Assembly (NCBI RefSeq): GCF_048771995.1
Contig: NC_133028.1
Location: forward strand, 563,001-627,000
Reading direction: 5' to 3'
DNA: 64,000 bases
From: Taeniopygia guttata
Taxonomy: Eukaryota; Chordata; Aves; Passeriformes; Estrildidae
Made by a program: the position numbers and the translations under genes. This document shows positions 1 to 11,840 of the stretch, one piece after another (the first letter of the stretch is position 1; each line of letters starts with the position of its first letter). The notes under the pieces are model-generated. The model saw only the letters and a program-made list of their open reading frames with translations. It was not told the DNA's origin and did no database searches.

Positions 1-624
1 ATTCCATTTCCAGTCTCATGCGAAGGGTGAGACAATACAGATGTTATAATTCACGCCATCACAATCAGAAGTTGACTATTTCCTAATTACAATACACTAC
101 AAGTGTTTCTTGGCCTATCAGCTTTAGCCACACCGTGCTGTAAATGCCTTAAAGCCAATCATCTAAAACTACCTGTGGCTCCTACTACAGTGCATCTTTC
201 ACAGTTCTATTTCTCCAAAGTATCCAGGCTTATTTGCAAGGCCATCCTTTGAAATTTGTTTCTGGTTCCATTTATCTCTCAACAGTGTCTGTCCCATTCC
301 ATGGCATTTCTAAATCAGCATTTCTTGTCTCAAGGTTTGCACTGTGTGAACCTTCTGCCAGGCTTTGAGAGCTCTCCACAAATCCATTTCCCACACCCTG
401 ACACTCAGCTACCCTGGGAACAAGAAGACACCTTTCCCATATCCAACCCTGTCTTTGTCCATGTTAAATGTTACTAAAAGTTATTTTTCCACCTCTATTT
501 AAGCTAAGCTGAACCAGTAGCATGGATGAAATTCACTGTAGCACAAGGCTGGGTAAAACCATTTGTTTTGGCTTGTAATGATTAGATCATCTCTTGAAAG
601 AGTAGTGGGGGAAAATGGAAAAGC
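1..624. other. Non-coding single-copy sequence, AT-leaning
   Basis: I see no exon, repeat family or RNA gene here. The stretch lies downstream of the splice donor of the minus-strand exon at 817-2854, so it is probably intron of that gene. The open frames present are short and have no recognisable motif. Confidence 0.5.
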
Positions 625-720
625 GAAAAACAAATGGAAAATTCTGAAAAACAAATGGAAAACTCTGAAAAACAAATGGAAAACTCTGAAAAACAAATGG
701 AAAACTCTGAAAAACAAATG
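625..720. repeat. 21-bp tandem repeat, about 4.6 copies
   Basis: The unit reads GAAAAACAAATGGAAAACTC plus one T, with starts at 625, 646, 667, 688 and 709. Because 21 is a multiple of 3, it gives a short repetitive minus-strand frame (FRVFHLF repeated) that is not a gene. It sits about 100 bp beyond the donor of the neighbouring exon. Confidence 0.9.
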
Positions 721-816
721 TAACTGAAAAAATAACTCTGGGAAAAGAAATGGTTAACGCTGGGGGGAAAAAATGGCTAACTCTGGAACCAGAGCTTGAA
801 TTAGAACCAGACTTAC

Positions 817-2854
817 CGGGATCCTTTCTTCAATATTCAACTCTTCTTTCTTGGGAGTCTCCAGTGCTGCTCCAGGGGGGATGGGGCTGTTCCCTCCTGC
901 ACTGGGGCAGGACCTGGGCACCACCAGGGCCTCCTGAGGCTCCCCAGGACCATCAGGAAAACTCAGACTCTCCAAGGAAATGGCTCCAAGGATGTCCATG
1001 ATATCGTCACCACTGGGAATGCTGAGGCTGAGGGACTCATTTCCCTTCTCCTCACACTCCTGGAGCTCCTCAGCTGGGGAGCTCCCATCCTTTCTGAGGA
1101 GCTGAGCAACACTGGACACAAACACACCTGGGGCTGAGCTTCGTCTCGTGGCGCTCCGCACGCCTTCAGCACGAGATCCAGGAGCCACCTTTGGTGTGGT
1201 GGAGCTGCCAGAGCCCCCCGGAGCAGGACTGTCCTGCCCTGGGGTCCCTCCAGCCCGGGCTCTGCTGCTGCTGCAGGCGCTCACGGCGTTGTCAGACTGG
1301 GACCTGCTCAGGGCAGGGGCAGGCAGCAGCTCTGGGAGGGGGAAATGCAAACTCCCCAGAGACCCTGTCCCCGTGCAGGCAGGAGCAGCACAGCCCTCGG
1401 CATCTCCAAGGCTTTTCTGGGCTGGTAACATGCAGCTTGAAGCCCTGGGGCGTGCACTGGAGGCTTCCCTCGCAGGGGGAACCGCACCTGGGACATGTGA
1501 GCTGGTGGCATCGGGACCCTGCTGTGGCTGGCCCACGTTCCAGGCTCCCACCTTCTCCAGGAAGCCCAGCGAGGGCAGGGACTGCACCCTGCCAGCGCAG
1601 GGGGATTCCAGCTCCAGGGACTCCAGACGTGCTCCCACCTTCTCCAGGAAGCCCAGCGAGGGCAAGGACTGCACCCTGCCAGCGCAGGGGGATTCCAGCT
1701 CCAGGGACTCCAGACGTGCACAGGTCTTGTCCACAGGACTCTGGGGAGGCTGCTGCTCCCCAGGGCATCCAGGGGCAGGGGACTCCCCTGGGGCTTCTTC
1801 ATTGGAACAGGAAGGAGAGGCCTGAAGGTCTGGAGGGATCTCCAGGGCTCCACCACGTCCTTCTGCCTTCCCAGTTTTCTTCAGGAACAGCCCTGGAGTG
1901 GACTGGAAGTTGGGATGAGCCAGGTGCAGGGAGAAGGAGCCCTCAGCTCCCAGACTGAAGGAAGGGGAGATCTCTGTGGCTCTGTGTCCCCTCTCTATGG
2001 AGCAGTCAGAGGCAGTCAGCTCATCCCTGCTCCCCGTGGGCTCTGCCTGCCCTGGGGAGTGCCCAGGGCCCGGGGCAGCCTCCTGGGGCTGGCTGGGTGG
2101 CACAGCAGGGCCCAGCCCCTCTGTGCCCAGCCTCCCTGCTGGCTGCTGCTGCCGAAGGGCCAGGAGAGCTCCCTGGGAGCCCCTGAGCTGCTCCCCACAT
2201 TCCTCCAGCGCTCCTCTGCCTGCCCCAGCAGCTGCTGCACAAAGAACATCTCGAGCACCCAAGTTTGCAGCACGGCCTTTCCTCAGGATGTCACAGAAAT
2301 TAATTGGCAAACCAAGCTCAGGCACCTTCTTTCCTTTTTCCAGTTTCTCCCGGGCTCCTGCTCCACTCCCAACCGCTTTCACCTTTTCCTGCTGCATCCC
2401 CCTTTCACTTTTCTCTGAGAATTTGGTCCGTGCAGTTGTATAGGAGGAGTTTCCTGAGGAGGATGAGGAGGATTCCTCCTGCCCCGGGGACTCCTTGTTC
2501 CCCTCTGACAGCTCAGAGCCAGCAGCTGGACCATCACTGTCCTGGGAGGAGTGAGCACAGCCGTGTCCATCCTCCCCAGCCGTGCTCCAGGGCTGCTCCA
2601 GCCCCTTCCCCAGCCCCTCCTCTGGAGCTGGGGGTGCTGGATCCCCCCTGCCCCGGGGGCCTGCTGCCTCCCGCTGGGTGTCCCTGTCCCCACTGTCCCC
2701 CCGGCTGCCCAGGGGCTCCCCAGACAGGGCAGCAGCTCCAGGATCCGCCTGTCCCACGGGCTGGGAGTGCTGGGATGGACTGGCAAGGGCACTGCCATGG
2801 ACGTGGGGAGGCTCTGAACGCTCCAGGGATGCTCCAGAAACATCCGGGATTCCC
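817..2854 (-). CDS. Large internal exon of a minus-strand gene, probable ALMS1 by gene order
   Basis: This is one open frame of 679 codons. It is bounded by a good acceptor (pyrimidine tract then TTGCAG, exon starting at 2854) and a consensus donor GTAAGT at 816-811. The exon enters with one leftover base and leaves in phase 0 after ...EELNIEERIP. The translation is Ser-, Pro-, Gly- and Glu-rich and looks disordered, with a Ser run (about 8) near residue 130 and no globular domain I recognise. An 87-bp segment (29 residues) is duplicated in tandem at 1544-1717. Codons are GC-rich, unlike the flanking introns. Identity rests on position: in other vertebrates EGR4 is flanked by ALMS1, a centrosome and basal-body protein with very large exons, transcribed away from EGR4 as here. 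I cannot match the residues to ALMS1 from memory, so another gene is possible. The rest of the protein lies outside the window. Confidence 0.6.
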
Positions 2855-5344
2855 CTGCAAGAGAAGTGAACTTCCGATAATTTCTTTTATTTCAGCATCT
2901 CTGGTTTAAATCAGAAGCAAAAGAACCCCAGTGACAACTGGAGGTTAGCAATATTCCCATAAATACACAAATACCCATAAATGCATCCCCTAAAGCGGCA
3001 AAACCCAACGGAATGCAAAGAAATATAAAATATCCCCTATAAAACAAAGGCTTAAAAATAATATAACAATAATACCAATTTTTACTTATTTTGGCAATAT
3101 TTTTCAACCTGTTTAGGATTGAAACATGTTTTACTGACAGGCTGTAATTAGTTACATAAATAAATAAAATTAGCTAAGTAAAATATGCAACATGTACTTA
3201 CACATATCTCAGCTTGCCTGTGATTTTTTAATATAAATCACCTAATTCAGTTCATTATATCAATTTTTTTTTTTTAAAGGACATAAAAGCAGCCAGGACT
3301 CAGATAAGCAACAAATTCCTATAAAATTCTAATTCTCATATTGGGGATTGCTTAATTAATAGTTCCTTTATATTAAACATACCATCAAATCCTAATAAAT
3401 ATTATTCCACACAAGCAAAACACCTTGAAATGAAGGTGACAAAGCCTTTTACTGAAACGGCTTTCTTTATGCATTTTAACCCCAAATTTGTACTGTAAAT
3501 TACACACTGGCTCCAGCATAAACAACAACACTGTCCATGTATGTTTTACTCCTGTAAATGCAGAAATCTGATCTTTGTCCCCAAAATTTCATGAAGTTTA
3601 TTCCAGAGATGTTGAAGAGGGAGGAGTTCCTCATTTTCCCCGGGTACCTCAGCAGCCAAGCTCAGAAGAGCCTGGTCCTGCTTTTCCCTTGCTCAAACTC
3701 TTCTGAAGGCAAAATCCAGAGGTGCCTTCTCTCCACACACCCCCAAACCCCCATTTCTGAGCCCAGGCCCTGCCTTTACCCACCACCCAGTGCAGAACCA
3801 GCCAGGGGAAAGGAACAGCCCCAGGAACCCCATCCCACCTCAGGGGAAGGAAATCCATCTGGGATCCCTGCAGGAACGTCTCAGCCAGGGCTGGGCTCAG
3901 CAGCAGGGGCAGGCAAGGGGAGAATCTGCTCTCCTGGATAGCTGGGAGGGAGAAAACACCAACAGGGCACTGAGAGCTGGCAGCAAGCCTCACAGCCCCG
4001 GAGATGCCCAAAGATCCCGGCCTAACATCCCCAAAAATCCCCAAAGATCCCAGCCCCACATCCCCAAAGATCCCAGCTGCAGGGAAGGGGAGGCACTCCC
4101 ACCCCTAACCCCCTGGAGCCTCCTCCCTCCTGGATTAAATTCATCTTTCGCAGCCTGTACCAAACCCAGGTCTCCAAGCACTCACCCCTGGCACTGCCAT
4201 TCCAAACTCATCCCAAATTTCCTTCTGTGCCATCCCCATCCCTGCTGGTTTCCAGGTGGGATCTCACAGGGATTTGAACCCATCACCTCTCACTGTACAA
4301 CCCAAGATCCCACAGATTCCCTTCTCTGTTTTCCATAAACCCTGATTCTAGCAAAGGCTCTGTGCCATTGTTTTCCTGAGGGATTCAAGTTGAAGTAATA
4401 ATCAAACCCAGCAGAGCGATGACTGCTGCAGCAATTCTAGTTTCTATCCTGCATTTCTTTGCTCTTTGGGGTAGTTGGTGGTTTTTCCCAGTTCATTGCT
4501 TACAAAAACAAATGGAAATTGTTCATACAATCATGCAAGGTTTAGATTTAACTGTATGTTTGGGTTTTTTTTTCCCTTCTTTTAACTCTAAACTGGTGTC
4601 TAAGAAGTGCAAATAACTACAGACATGTCTGAGGGGTGCAAAGCAATACTCCCAGTATTCTAAGCAAGCCTTGATTTTTAAAGGAAAAGAGCTATTTGTG
4701 GTCATGAGAGTGACTTCCCAACCCAGAAATGCCATTTATTTAATTTAGACTCATTAGTTTCCAGCCACTCAGACAAGGCACAGTCTGCAGCACTTAGAGG
4801 AGCACAATCACATCAGAAAAATGAGCATTACACACAAAAAAATCCAATTTCATTCCATCAGCTCCAGCTCAAGGCATCTCCACCCACACTGCATCACCTG
4901 ACCAGGGGCAGCCAACCACAAGGCAACCTTGCTTATTAGTTTTTTTTTATTTAATACTTCCAATTAACATTTTTAATTACTTTAGGTAGTGAGAGGATAA
5001 TCAGCCGGAATAACTGAATTTGCAATACCAAATATTATTAAAATGCTTTTTTGGAAGCTTAGAGAAAGGAAATGAGCTTAAAACTTAGGTCTAAATAGCT
5101 ATTCCTGAGCATTGTGACAGCAGGAGGAATTCCAGAGGGCTCAATCCACGCTGGGAAGCAGAGCTGGATGGCAAAATTCATTCTGACACACGTGGAAGTG
5201 GGAAAAGGAGAGGAGCAGCACAGAGGGAGCAGAGCCAAGGAAGGAAGCAGCAAGGTCAGGAAAACTCGACTGTAACTCAGCAGCTCCTCAGGGCCCTGCT
5301 CACCAACAGCACACCCCAAAGTGGGGTTAAAGGGGCAGCCCTGG
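2855..5344. other. Intron of the minus-strand gene, no exon recognised
   Basis: From 2870 to 3560 the sequence is strongly AT-rich. A short C-rich patch near 4010-4080 repeats TCCCCAAAGATCCCAGC about three times. Nothing else is recognisable; the open frames here lack splice context or composition typical of coding sequence. Confidence 0.5.
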
Positions 5345-6345
5345 TGGGAACAGTGGGACTGGGGCACTGAGGGATTGGGGCAGTGAGGGGAACAGTGGGA
5401 TCGGGGCATTGAGGGGATCGGGATCGGGGCATTGAGGGGATTGGGATTGGGGCATTGAGGGGATTGGGATTGGGGCACTGAGGGATTGGGATTGGGGCAC
5501 TGAGGGGATTGGGATTGGGGCACTGAGGGGATTGGGATTGGGGCACTGAGGGGATTGGGATTGGGGCACTGAGGGGATTGGGATTGGGGCACTGAGGGGA
5601 TTGGGATTGGGGCACTGAGGGGATTGGGATTGGGGCACTGAGGGGATTGGGATTGGGGCACTGAGGGGATTGGGATTGGGGCACTGAGGGGATTGGGATT
5701 GGGGCACTGAGGGGATTGGGATTGGGGCACTGAGGGGATTGGGATTGGGGCACTGAGGGGATTGGGACTGGGGCACTGAGGGGATTGGGATTGGGGCACT
5801 GAGGGGATTGGGATTGGGGCACTGAGGGGATTGGGATTGGGGCACTGAGGGGATTGGGACTGGGGCACTGAGGGGATTGGGACTGGGGCACTGAGGGGAT
5901 TGGGACTGGGGCACTGAGGGGATTGGGGCACTGAGGGGATTGGGATTGGGGCACTGAGGGGATTGGGATTGGGGCACTGAGGGGATTGGGATTGGGGCAC
6001 TGAGGGGATTGGGATTGGGGCACTGAGGGGATTGGGATTGGGGCACTGAGGGGATTGGGATTGGGGCACTGAGGGATTGGGATTGGGGCACTGAGGGGAT
6101 TGGGATTGGGGCACTGAGGGGATTGGGACTGGGGCACTGAGGGATTGGGATTGGGGCACTGAGGGGATTGGGATTGGGGCAGTGATGGGAACAGCGGGAC
6201 TGGGGCACTGAGGGAATTGGGGCACTGAGGGATTAGGGCAGAGAGGGAATTGGGACTGGGGCAGTGGGGAGACTGGGACAGTGAGGGGACTGGGGCAGTG
6301 AGGGAACTCGGATTGGTGCAGTGAGGGGATTGGGGCAGAGACAAG
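5345..6345. repeat. 23-bp G-rich minisatellite, about 43 copies
   Basis: The unit is ACTGAGGGGATTGGGATTGG plus GGC, repeated for about 1 kb with a few variants (GGGACTGGGG, GGGATCGGGG and copies lacking one short GGGATT block). Since 23 is not divisible by 3, the frame rotates every copy, and all three minus-strand frames stay open for 293-388 codons with the same 23-residue Pro/Ser/Gln/Asn/Ile period. These frames are artefacts of the repeat. The plus strand holds dense runs of three and four G, a sequence type able to form G-quadruplexes. Confidence 0.95.
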
Positions 6346-7450
6346 ATTTAATCACTCTGAATCCTGCTTTAAAACCAGGAGCAGGAGGCTGAGCCGATTC
6401 CCTGTGATGTCCCTCACGCTCCCCTCAAGCACACAGAGAACAGAGGGGTTTGTTCAGGGCTGGCACTGGACTTTCCATTCCCAATTCCCAACAAGTGACT
6501 GGAGCACACAGGATTTCCAGTGCCTTTGGCCCACCCAGCACACGTCACTCCAGGAGTTTTTCAGTGCTACACTCGGGAACACTGAGCAGATTCATCTGCA
6601 TACAGAATTCCATTAAGGATGCAAACCAGTGTTTTTTAAGAAACATTAAGCAAGTTGGAATCTGAACTCTCTCAGCTCTGTTAGGTGGATTTTTCTCCCT
6701 CACAAATATTGTTTTCTATTTAAAATGGCATTAGTGAACAAATAATAATAATTGCAGTTAACAAATCAGACTTGTCAGCTCCCATCATGACACACTTCAT
6801 GTGGCAGAATTGGCACCTTATTTTTAGTCATGCAAGAAAGGAGGAAAACAAGCTTCTCTGATTTCAGCTTAACTTCTCCACTTTGAATGAAAATGTGTTT
6901 TCAAGCTAAATTGAAAAGCAGGAGTGATTAAAGAAAAGGTTTTTACACACACACACAAAAAAAATAGGGTGTGCTTTGGAAATGAAGAAACAAAGAGGAG
7001 TAAGGGAGGCAGCAGAAAATAATTGGGGAAAAAAGCTGCCAAAACCAGATGTTGCCAATCCTTTGTGTACAGAGATTAATGAAGTAGATGTGCATGTACA
7101 GGCACATACACACACCCCATAAATCACAACATTTGGCTGATAAATTAGTGCTTTCAGCTCTATTATACCAACAAAAACCTAAGTGCCACTCGACATTTGT
7201 TTTAAGAAACTCAAACAGAGGGAAAAGTGACTGAACACTCTCCATCAGCAAGAAACTCTCACGGCACCGAGGCCCCTCAGGAGCCATTCCTTCTCTGCCC
7301 TACAGGGAGCTCCAGAAACCCCAAATTCCTGCAGAGAAGCTCGAGGATGAGGCAGGGATTTGCCAAGCAACAAAAACCTCAGCGCACAGACCTTCAGCAG
7401 AGGGCAGGGAAGGGAGGGCAGTGTCCCAGGCCAGGCTGGGCACTGAGCCC
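6346..7450. other. Intron, no exon recognised
   Basis: Mixed single-copy sequence with an AT-rich middle (6660-7220) and a short CA-rich tract near 6943-6960 and 7090-7120. I see no coding exon or repeat family. Confidence 0.5.
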
Positions 7451-7454
7451 CTCC

Positions 7455-7582
7455 AACCCAAACATTCCCAGCTCAAACCATTCCCAGCCCAAACCATTCC
7501 CAGCCCAAAGCATTCCCAGCTCAAACCATTCCCAACCCAAACCATTCCCAGCCCAAACCATTCCCAGCCCAAACCATTCCCC
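7455..7582. repeat. 16-bp tandem repeat, about 8 copies
   Basis: The unit is ATTCCCAGCCCAAACC with CTC/CAA variants. It opens short Pro/Gln-rich frames on both strands, which I treat as non-coding. Confidence 0.9.
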
Positions 7583-7754
7583 CTCAGCCTGAGCAGCCTG
7601 AGGGGATGCAGCAGGAACCAGCAGGACAAAGAAAATCACTCATTTCAGGACCAGACCTCACACACCAAACACCTGCAGAGCTGTGCCCTCACCCTGGGAT
7701 CCCTCACCTGGTCCCTGGCTTCTGCCAGGAGTGCTCTGGTTTTGCCATGTGGCA

Positions 7755-7930
7755 GGGATCTGCTGGGGCTGACAGCTCCACCTTCCCAGGGATTCCCCAG
7801 GGATCTGCTGGGGCTCACAGCTCCACCTTCCCAGGGATTCCCCAGGGATCTGCTGGGGCTGACAGCTCCACCTTCCCAGGAATTCCCCAGGGATCTGCTG
7901 GGGCTCACAGCTCCACCTTCCCAGGGGATC
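7755..7930. repeat. 45-bp tandem repeat, about 4 copies
   Basis: The unit begins GGGATCTGCTGGGGCTGACA and ends with CCAGGGATTCCCC. Copies differ mainly by GACAGC versus CACAGC in alternating fashion (GAC, CAC, GAC, CAC), which suggests duplication of a two-unit block. Confidence 0.9.
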
Positions 7931-10267
7931 CCCTCCGAACTGGGGTGGTGAGAGCTGGCTGGGAGCAGCAGATGATGACAGGGCCAGGAGAGAAGGGTGA
8001 GGGAAAAATGGGGCAGGAAAAGGAAAGGAAGAGGCAGAAAAGTTGAGATGTGCAGCAGCCACGTTCTCCATGGAAATGCACCCTTGCAGCTCGCTCCCTG
8101 CAGTGGAGAGGCACCTCAAGGAGCTCAGTAAAGAGCATTTCACAGGGCTACAAACCTGATTTCATGATAATATAACACAGAATTAGCTATTCTATGAACC
8201 CCAAATACAGCCCTGTCCTAGGCTCTCCCTGCTTTGGCTTTTTCACCTCTCACAGCACACAAACCTCCTGTTTATCAGTGCCTGCCTTTCCTCTGGGGAC
8301 AGAAATCCTGGGGCACATTTGGGGTGCTCAGGAGGGACCCTGGGGCACATCTGGGGTGCCCAGGAGGGCTCAGGTCGCTGTGCTCAGCCCGAGGCAGGCC
8401 TGGAGCAGCAGCCAGGGCTGGAAGCAGGCAGTGACGCCAGTGCTGCTGTCCCCGAGCTCCTCATGTCAGAACTGGGATTCTTCTTGCTGTCACTCTGAAG
8501 GCCAAAAGCCTCCTCAGAGGAGCTCAGCAGGCAGGCAAAGCCGGGCCTGTGACTTGTTCTGCCAGCCTGCTGACAAGTCTGAATGCCACAGTCAAGCTGC
8601 CATTTGGGGGATAAAAAAGGAAGGCAAAACAAAAACAAAGCCTCGGCTCTGTCAAGCTGTTCCATGGAGCAGCAGGAGCACTTCAGTACAACTGTCATTG
8701 TCACTCCTCCCCTCCTGACATGAAATCCAAGGCACTTTTTGAGGAGGAGAAGAAGAAATAAGTGAGTATTGCAGCTATGGCTTCCTTCCCCCTCACCTCC
8801 CCTCCCGTATCTGGGAATTCAGAGCACACACAAAGCCTGCAGTCCATCTCTAGAGAGCAGCAGATGAAACAGCACAGGAGAGGCTTCTCACAGCTTTTAG
8901 CACACCACAGAGGCTTCTGCTTGCTCCTTAATTCCAGCTGCACTGGAAACGTAAAGCTGGACAAATATCAAGAAGTTTTCCTTGATTAAATGGCTTCCAG
9001 TTGTGCAAATAACAACACTGGGGAAAGGGCTGTAAAACACCTGAAACACAGGAATGCTGCTCAGAGGATGGGCAGGAAAAGGCATGGCCAACCCTCCATG
9101 TCCAAGATCTGTCCTGAACCTCACTTTCCTACAAAAACAGGGATTTGTTCACTATCCACCAGCTCCCAGTGATGCACACACAGCCTTTAACCACCACGCT
9201 GCCTGCAGACCCAACTCAGAGGCAGCCCAGGATGGCTTTCACTCCATGAAGGAGAAAAACCCTTCAAAACCACCTCCCAGGCAGCTGCAAATGCCCAGCA
9301 GGCAGAAGCTCACTGATGCTGTGAATGAACTCAGCCACGAGCAGCCCGTGCTGTGCTGCCTCTCCCTGTCCCCTCACTGCCTGCCCTGGCTGTGGAAAAC
9401 AAACCTGGCAGGAGGTGCAAACAGGAGCCCTTTGATCCAGAAGTTACCAAAAGCCAACCTAATCTCTGCAGTAAATGTTACAGGAGACACCAGGGACAGC
9501 CCCCAGGTGACACCCACAGTGGCAGGGACTGAGCCTCAGAGGCTTTGGGATGGACCAGAACCCGCCCAAGATGTTCCTCCTCCTCTTTGCAGGCTCCTTC
9601 AACAAGGACAGAGCAAAATCATCTCAAAAACCAAAGAAAATCACCAAGAGCTTCGCATTAAAAAAAATAAAAGTCAAACCCATAAACCCCTCAGGAGCTG
9701 CTAGGAGGAAATTCCCAAGGCAGTTTAACTCCATGCCCTTCAAGTGGTGTTTAACTCCCAAACAAAACCCCAAAAAGCAGCTGCACACAGGCAAGCTGGC
9801 ACAGGGAATGGCAAATGGCACAGCTGAACCTGCACTTAGCTGTAAGCACAGAAGGTTTATGTAAAAATATCACAATTATGTTTTCTGCCTCTCCATAGTT
9901 GTGTTTGTTTGTGAAGAAACGCCACCAACCTCAGGCACACCTGGAAAGGTGAGTCACAGGAGGAATATCCTCATGGGCAGGGGAACTGCTGGCCCTGCAG
10001 AGGGATCAGTGCAAAAAGAACCACCCTGAGCTGAGAAACTGCATTTTCAGGCTGTGCTGGACCAGGATGCTCTGGCTCCACGTGGAGATGAATGGAACCA
10101 AGGACGCACAAAGGTGAAATTTGAAATGTTGAAGTTTCTCAAGCCTTCTCTGAGTGACCTGCTGGGATGGGGTGTGAGAAGGAGCAGTGGGGCAGGGACC
10201 TTGGCTGGAGTGAGTGTTGGAACTGGAAATCTCAGCAGCAGCAGAAACTGCACCCAAACCCAAGGGT
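7931..10267. other. Intron, no exon recognised
   Basis: Single-copy sequence of mixed base composition. Frames up to 216 codons exist (plus strand, 9054-9704), but they show no domain, no biased codon use and no convincing splice borders. I do not call a gene here. Confidence 0.45.
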
Positions 10268-10390
10268 AGCAATGAGGAATGGCTCAGGTGGAAGGGGTTT
10301 TAAAGATGTTTCAAAGATCTTTCATTGCTCCCCCTGCCATGGACACCTTCCCCTGCCCAGCCTGGCCCTGGGCACTGCCAGGGGTGCAAG
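10268..10390 (-). mobile_element. CR1 LINE fragment, 3' region
   Basis: Read on the minus strand, this carries the avian CR1 3'-region signature: a run ending GGGCAGGGGAAGGTGTCC, then text matching the family's TTTAAAACCCCTTCCA tail. It is short and 5'-truncated, as most bird CR1 copies are. Confidence 0.65.
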
Positions 10391-10789
10391 CTGCACTCAG
10401 GTGCACTCTGAATTCCCAGGAAAACAAAGCAAAGCTTAACCTGGCACAAAAGGAACCTGCTCGTGGCAAAGATCCAGGGAAGGCACTCAAACCCTGCCTG
10501 AGGGGGGCTTTGACACCAACATCACCCCAAGTACCCTTGCAAAGCTCATTTCTCACTGAAGTAAGGTCCAGTGCAGGCTGGGACTGACTGACCAGTGCAA
10601 TCCTCTCCTGTGGCAACCCCTCTGCACATACCCAGGGGGGAGGCGGGGGCTGCAGCTCCAGAGGCCTCTGCTGAGGGCAGCAGCCCTTCCTCCAGCGTGG
10701 GCAGCTCCGACAGGTCCCTCCTGGCACAGCTCAGGCCCAGCTTGGTGTCCCAGGAGCTGCTCCCCTGCTCTGCTGCCAGCCAGAACCAC

Positions 10790-11083
10790 GGCTCCTGCGG
10801 GAGGAAAGAGAGCTCCATCATCGTCAGCATCATCATCATCAACCATGGCTCCTGGGGGAGGAAAGAGAGCTCCATCATCATCATCATCATCATCAACCAT
10901 GGCTCCTGGGGGAGGAAAGAGAGCTCCATCATCATCATCACCATCATCAACCACGGCTCCTGGGGCAGGAAAGAGAGCACCATCATCATCATCATCATCA
11001 TCAACCATGGCTCCAGGGGGAGGAAAGAGAGCTCCATCATCATCATCATCATCATCAACCATGGCTCCTGGGGGAGGAAAGAG

Positions 11084-11114
<31 letters not shown>

Positions 11115-11140
11115 ACCATGGCTCCTGGGGGAGGAAAGAG

Positions 11141-11171
<31 letters not shown>

Positions 11172-11335
11172 ACCATGGCTCCTGGGGGAGGAAAGAGAGC
11201 TCCATCATTGTCAGCAACAGCATCACCATCATCAACCACGGCTCCTGGGGGAGGAAAGAGAGCTCCATCATCATCATCAACCACGGCTCCTGGGCGAGGA
11301 AACACTGCTCCATCACCATCATCATCACCTGTGAG
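10790..11335. repeat. Compound repeat: 54-66-bp unit with an internal variable (ATC)n tract, about 10 copies
   Basis: Each copy is GGCTCCTGGGGGAGGAAAGA, then GAGCTCC, then a run of 4-9 ATC triplets, then AACC. Copies differ mainly in triplet number, so a microsatellite is nested in a minisatellite. All steps are multiples of 3, so long frames with poly-Asp, poly-Met, poly-Ile or poly-Ser blocks appear on both strands. These are not genes. Confidence 0.95.
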
Positions 11336-11574
11336 CCTGAGACAAGCAACGAGTGATTGTGAGCAGGGTTTCCTACACAAACGCTCAGCCTGAAGTGTGA
11401 AAGGCCCAAGAGTCATTAATGACAGCAGGGAAGTCATTAATGACAGCAGGGAGGTGTCCCAGGAACTCTGGGAGCCCAGCAGTGCCCCTGCTGCAGCTGC
11501 TCTGCCTTTGCAGGCACTGCCAGGGGCTGCAGCTCCTCTCCCCAGCAGAGCTTGGGCACAAGCAGGTGGAACTG

Positions 11575-11840
11575 CTGGAATCCCCCGTAACAGCACTCAC
11601 AGGAATGTCATTTCTATTCAAATGTATGGCAAGATCCAGCCCTGCTGCCTGTGCCGAGCTGTCCTTCCTGAAAACACCTGGGAATCTCCTGGGAACTGCA
11701 CCAAGCCTGCTCTGAGCTCCATGGCCACCAGACTTGCCTTTAGGATGTCCCAGTTATTCCCCTGGCTGTTCCCATCCTCTGCTCCAGCTCTTGTAACTCG
11801 TCCTGGTAAGACTGAACCTGCACTGGCCTGTCCTTCCCAG
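11575..11840 (-). repeat. Dispersed direct repeat, copy 1 (about 265 bp)
   Basis: This segment matches 15690-15962 almost base for base, same orientation, about 4.1 kb away. Shared landmarks include GTAACAGCACTCACAGG at one end and GAACCTGCACTGGCCTGTCC at the other. On the minus strand, after an AG, it encodes a short charged run (SYQDELQELEQRMG). The same stretch also lies in a different open frame that stays open across most of the unit. It may be a duplicated exon or an unclassified interspersed repeat. Confidence 0.75.

Noticed and set aside
5059-6344. Three overlapping Pro/Ser/Gln-rich minus-strand frames of 293-388 codons
   Set aside because: All arise from one 23-bp array that is not a multiple of 3; the same peptide appears in each frame.
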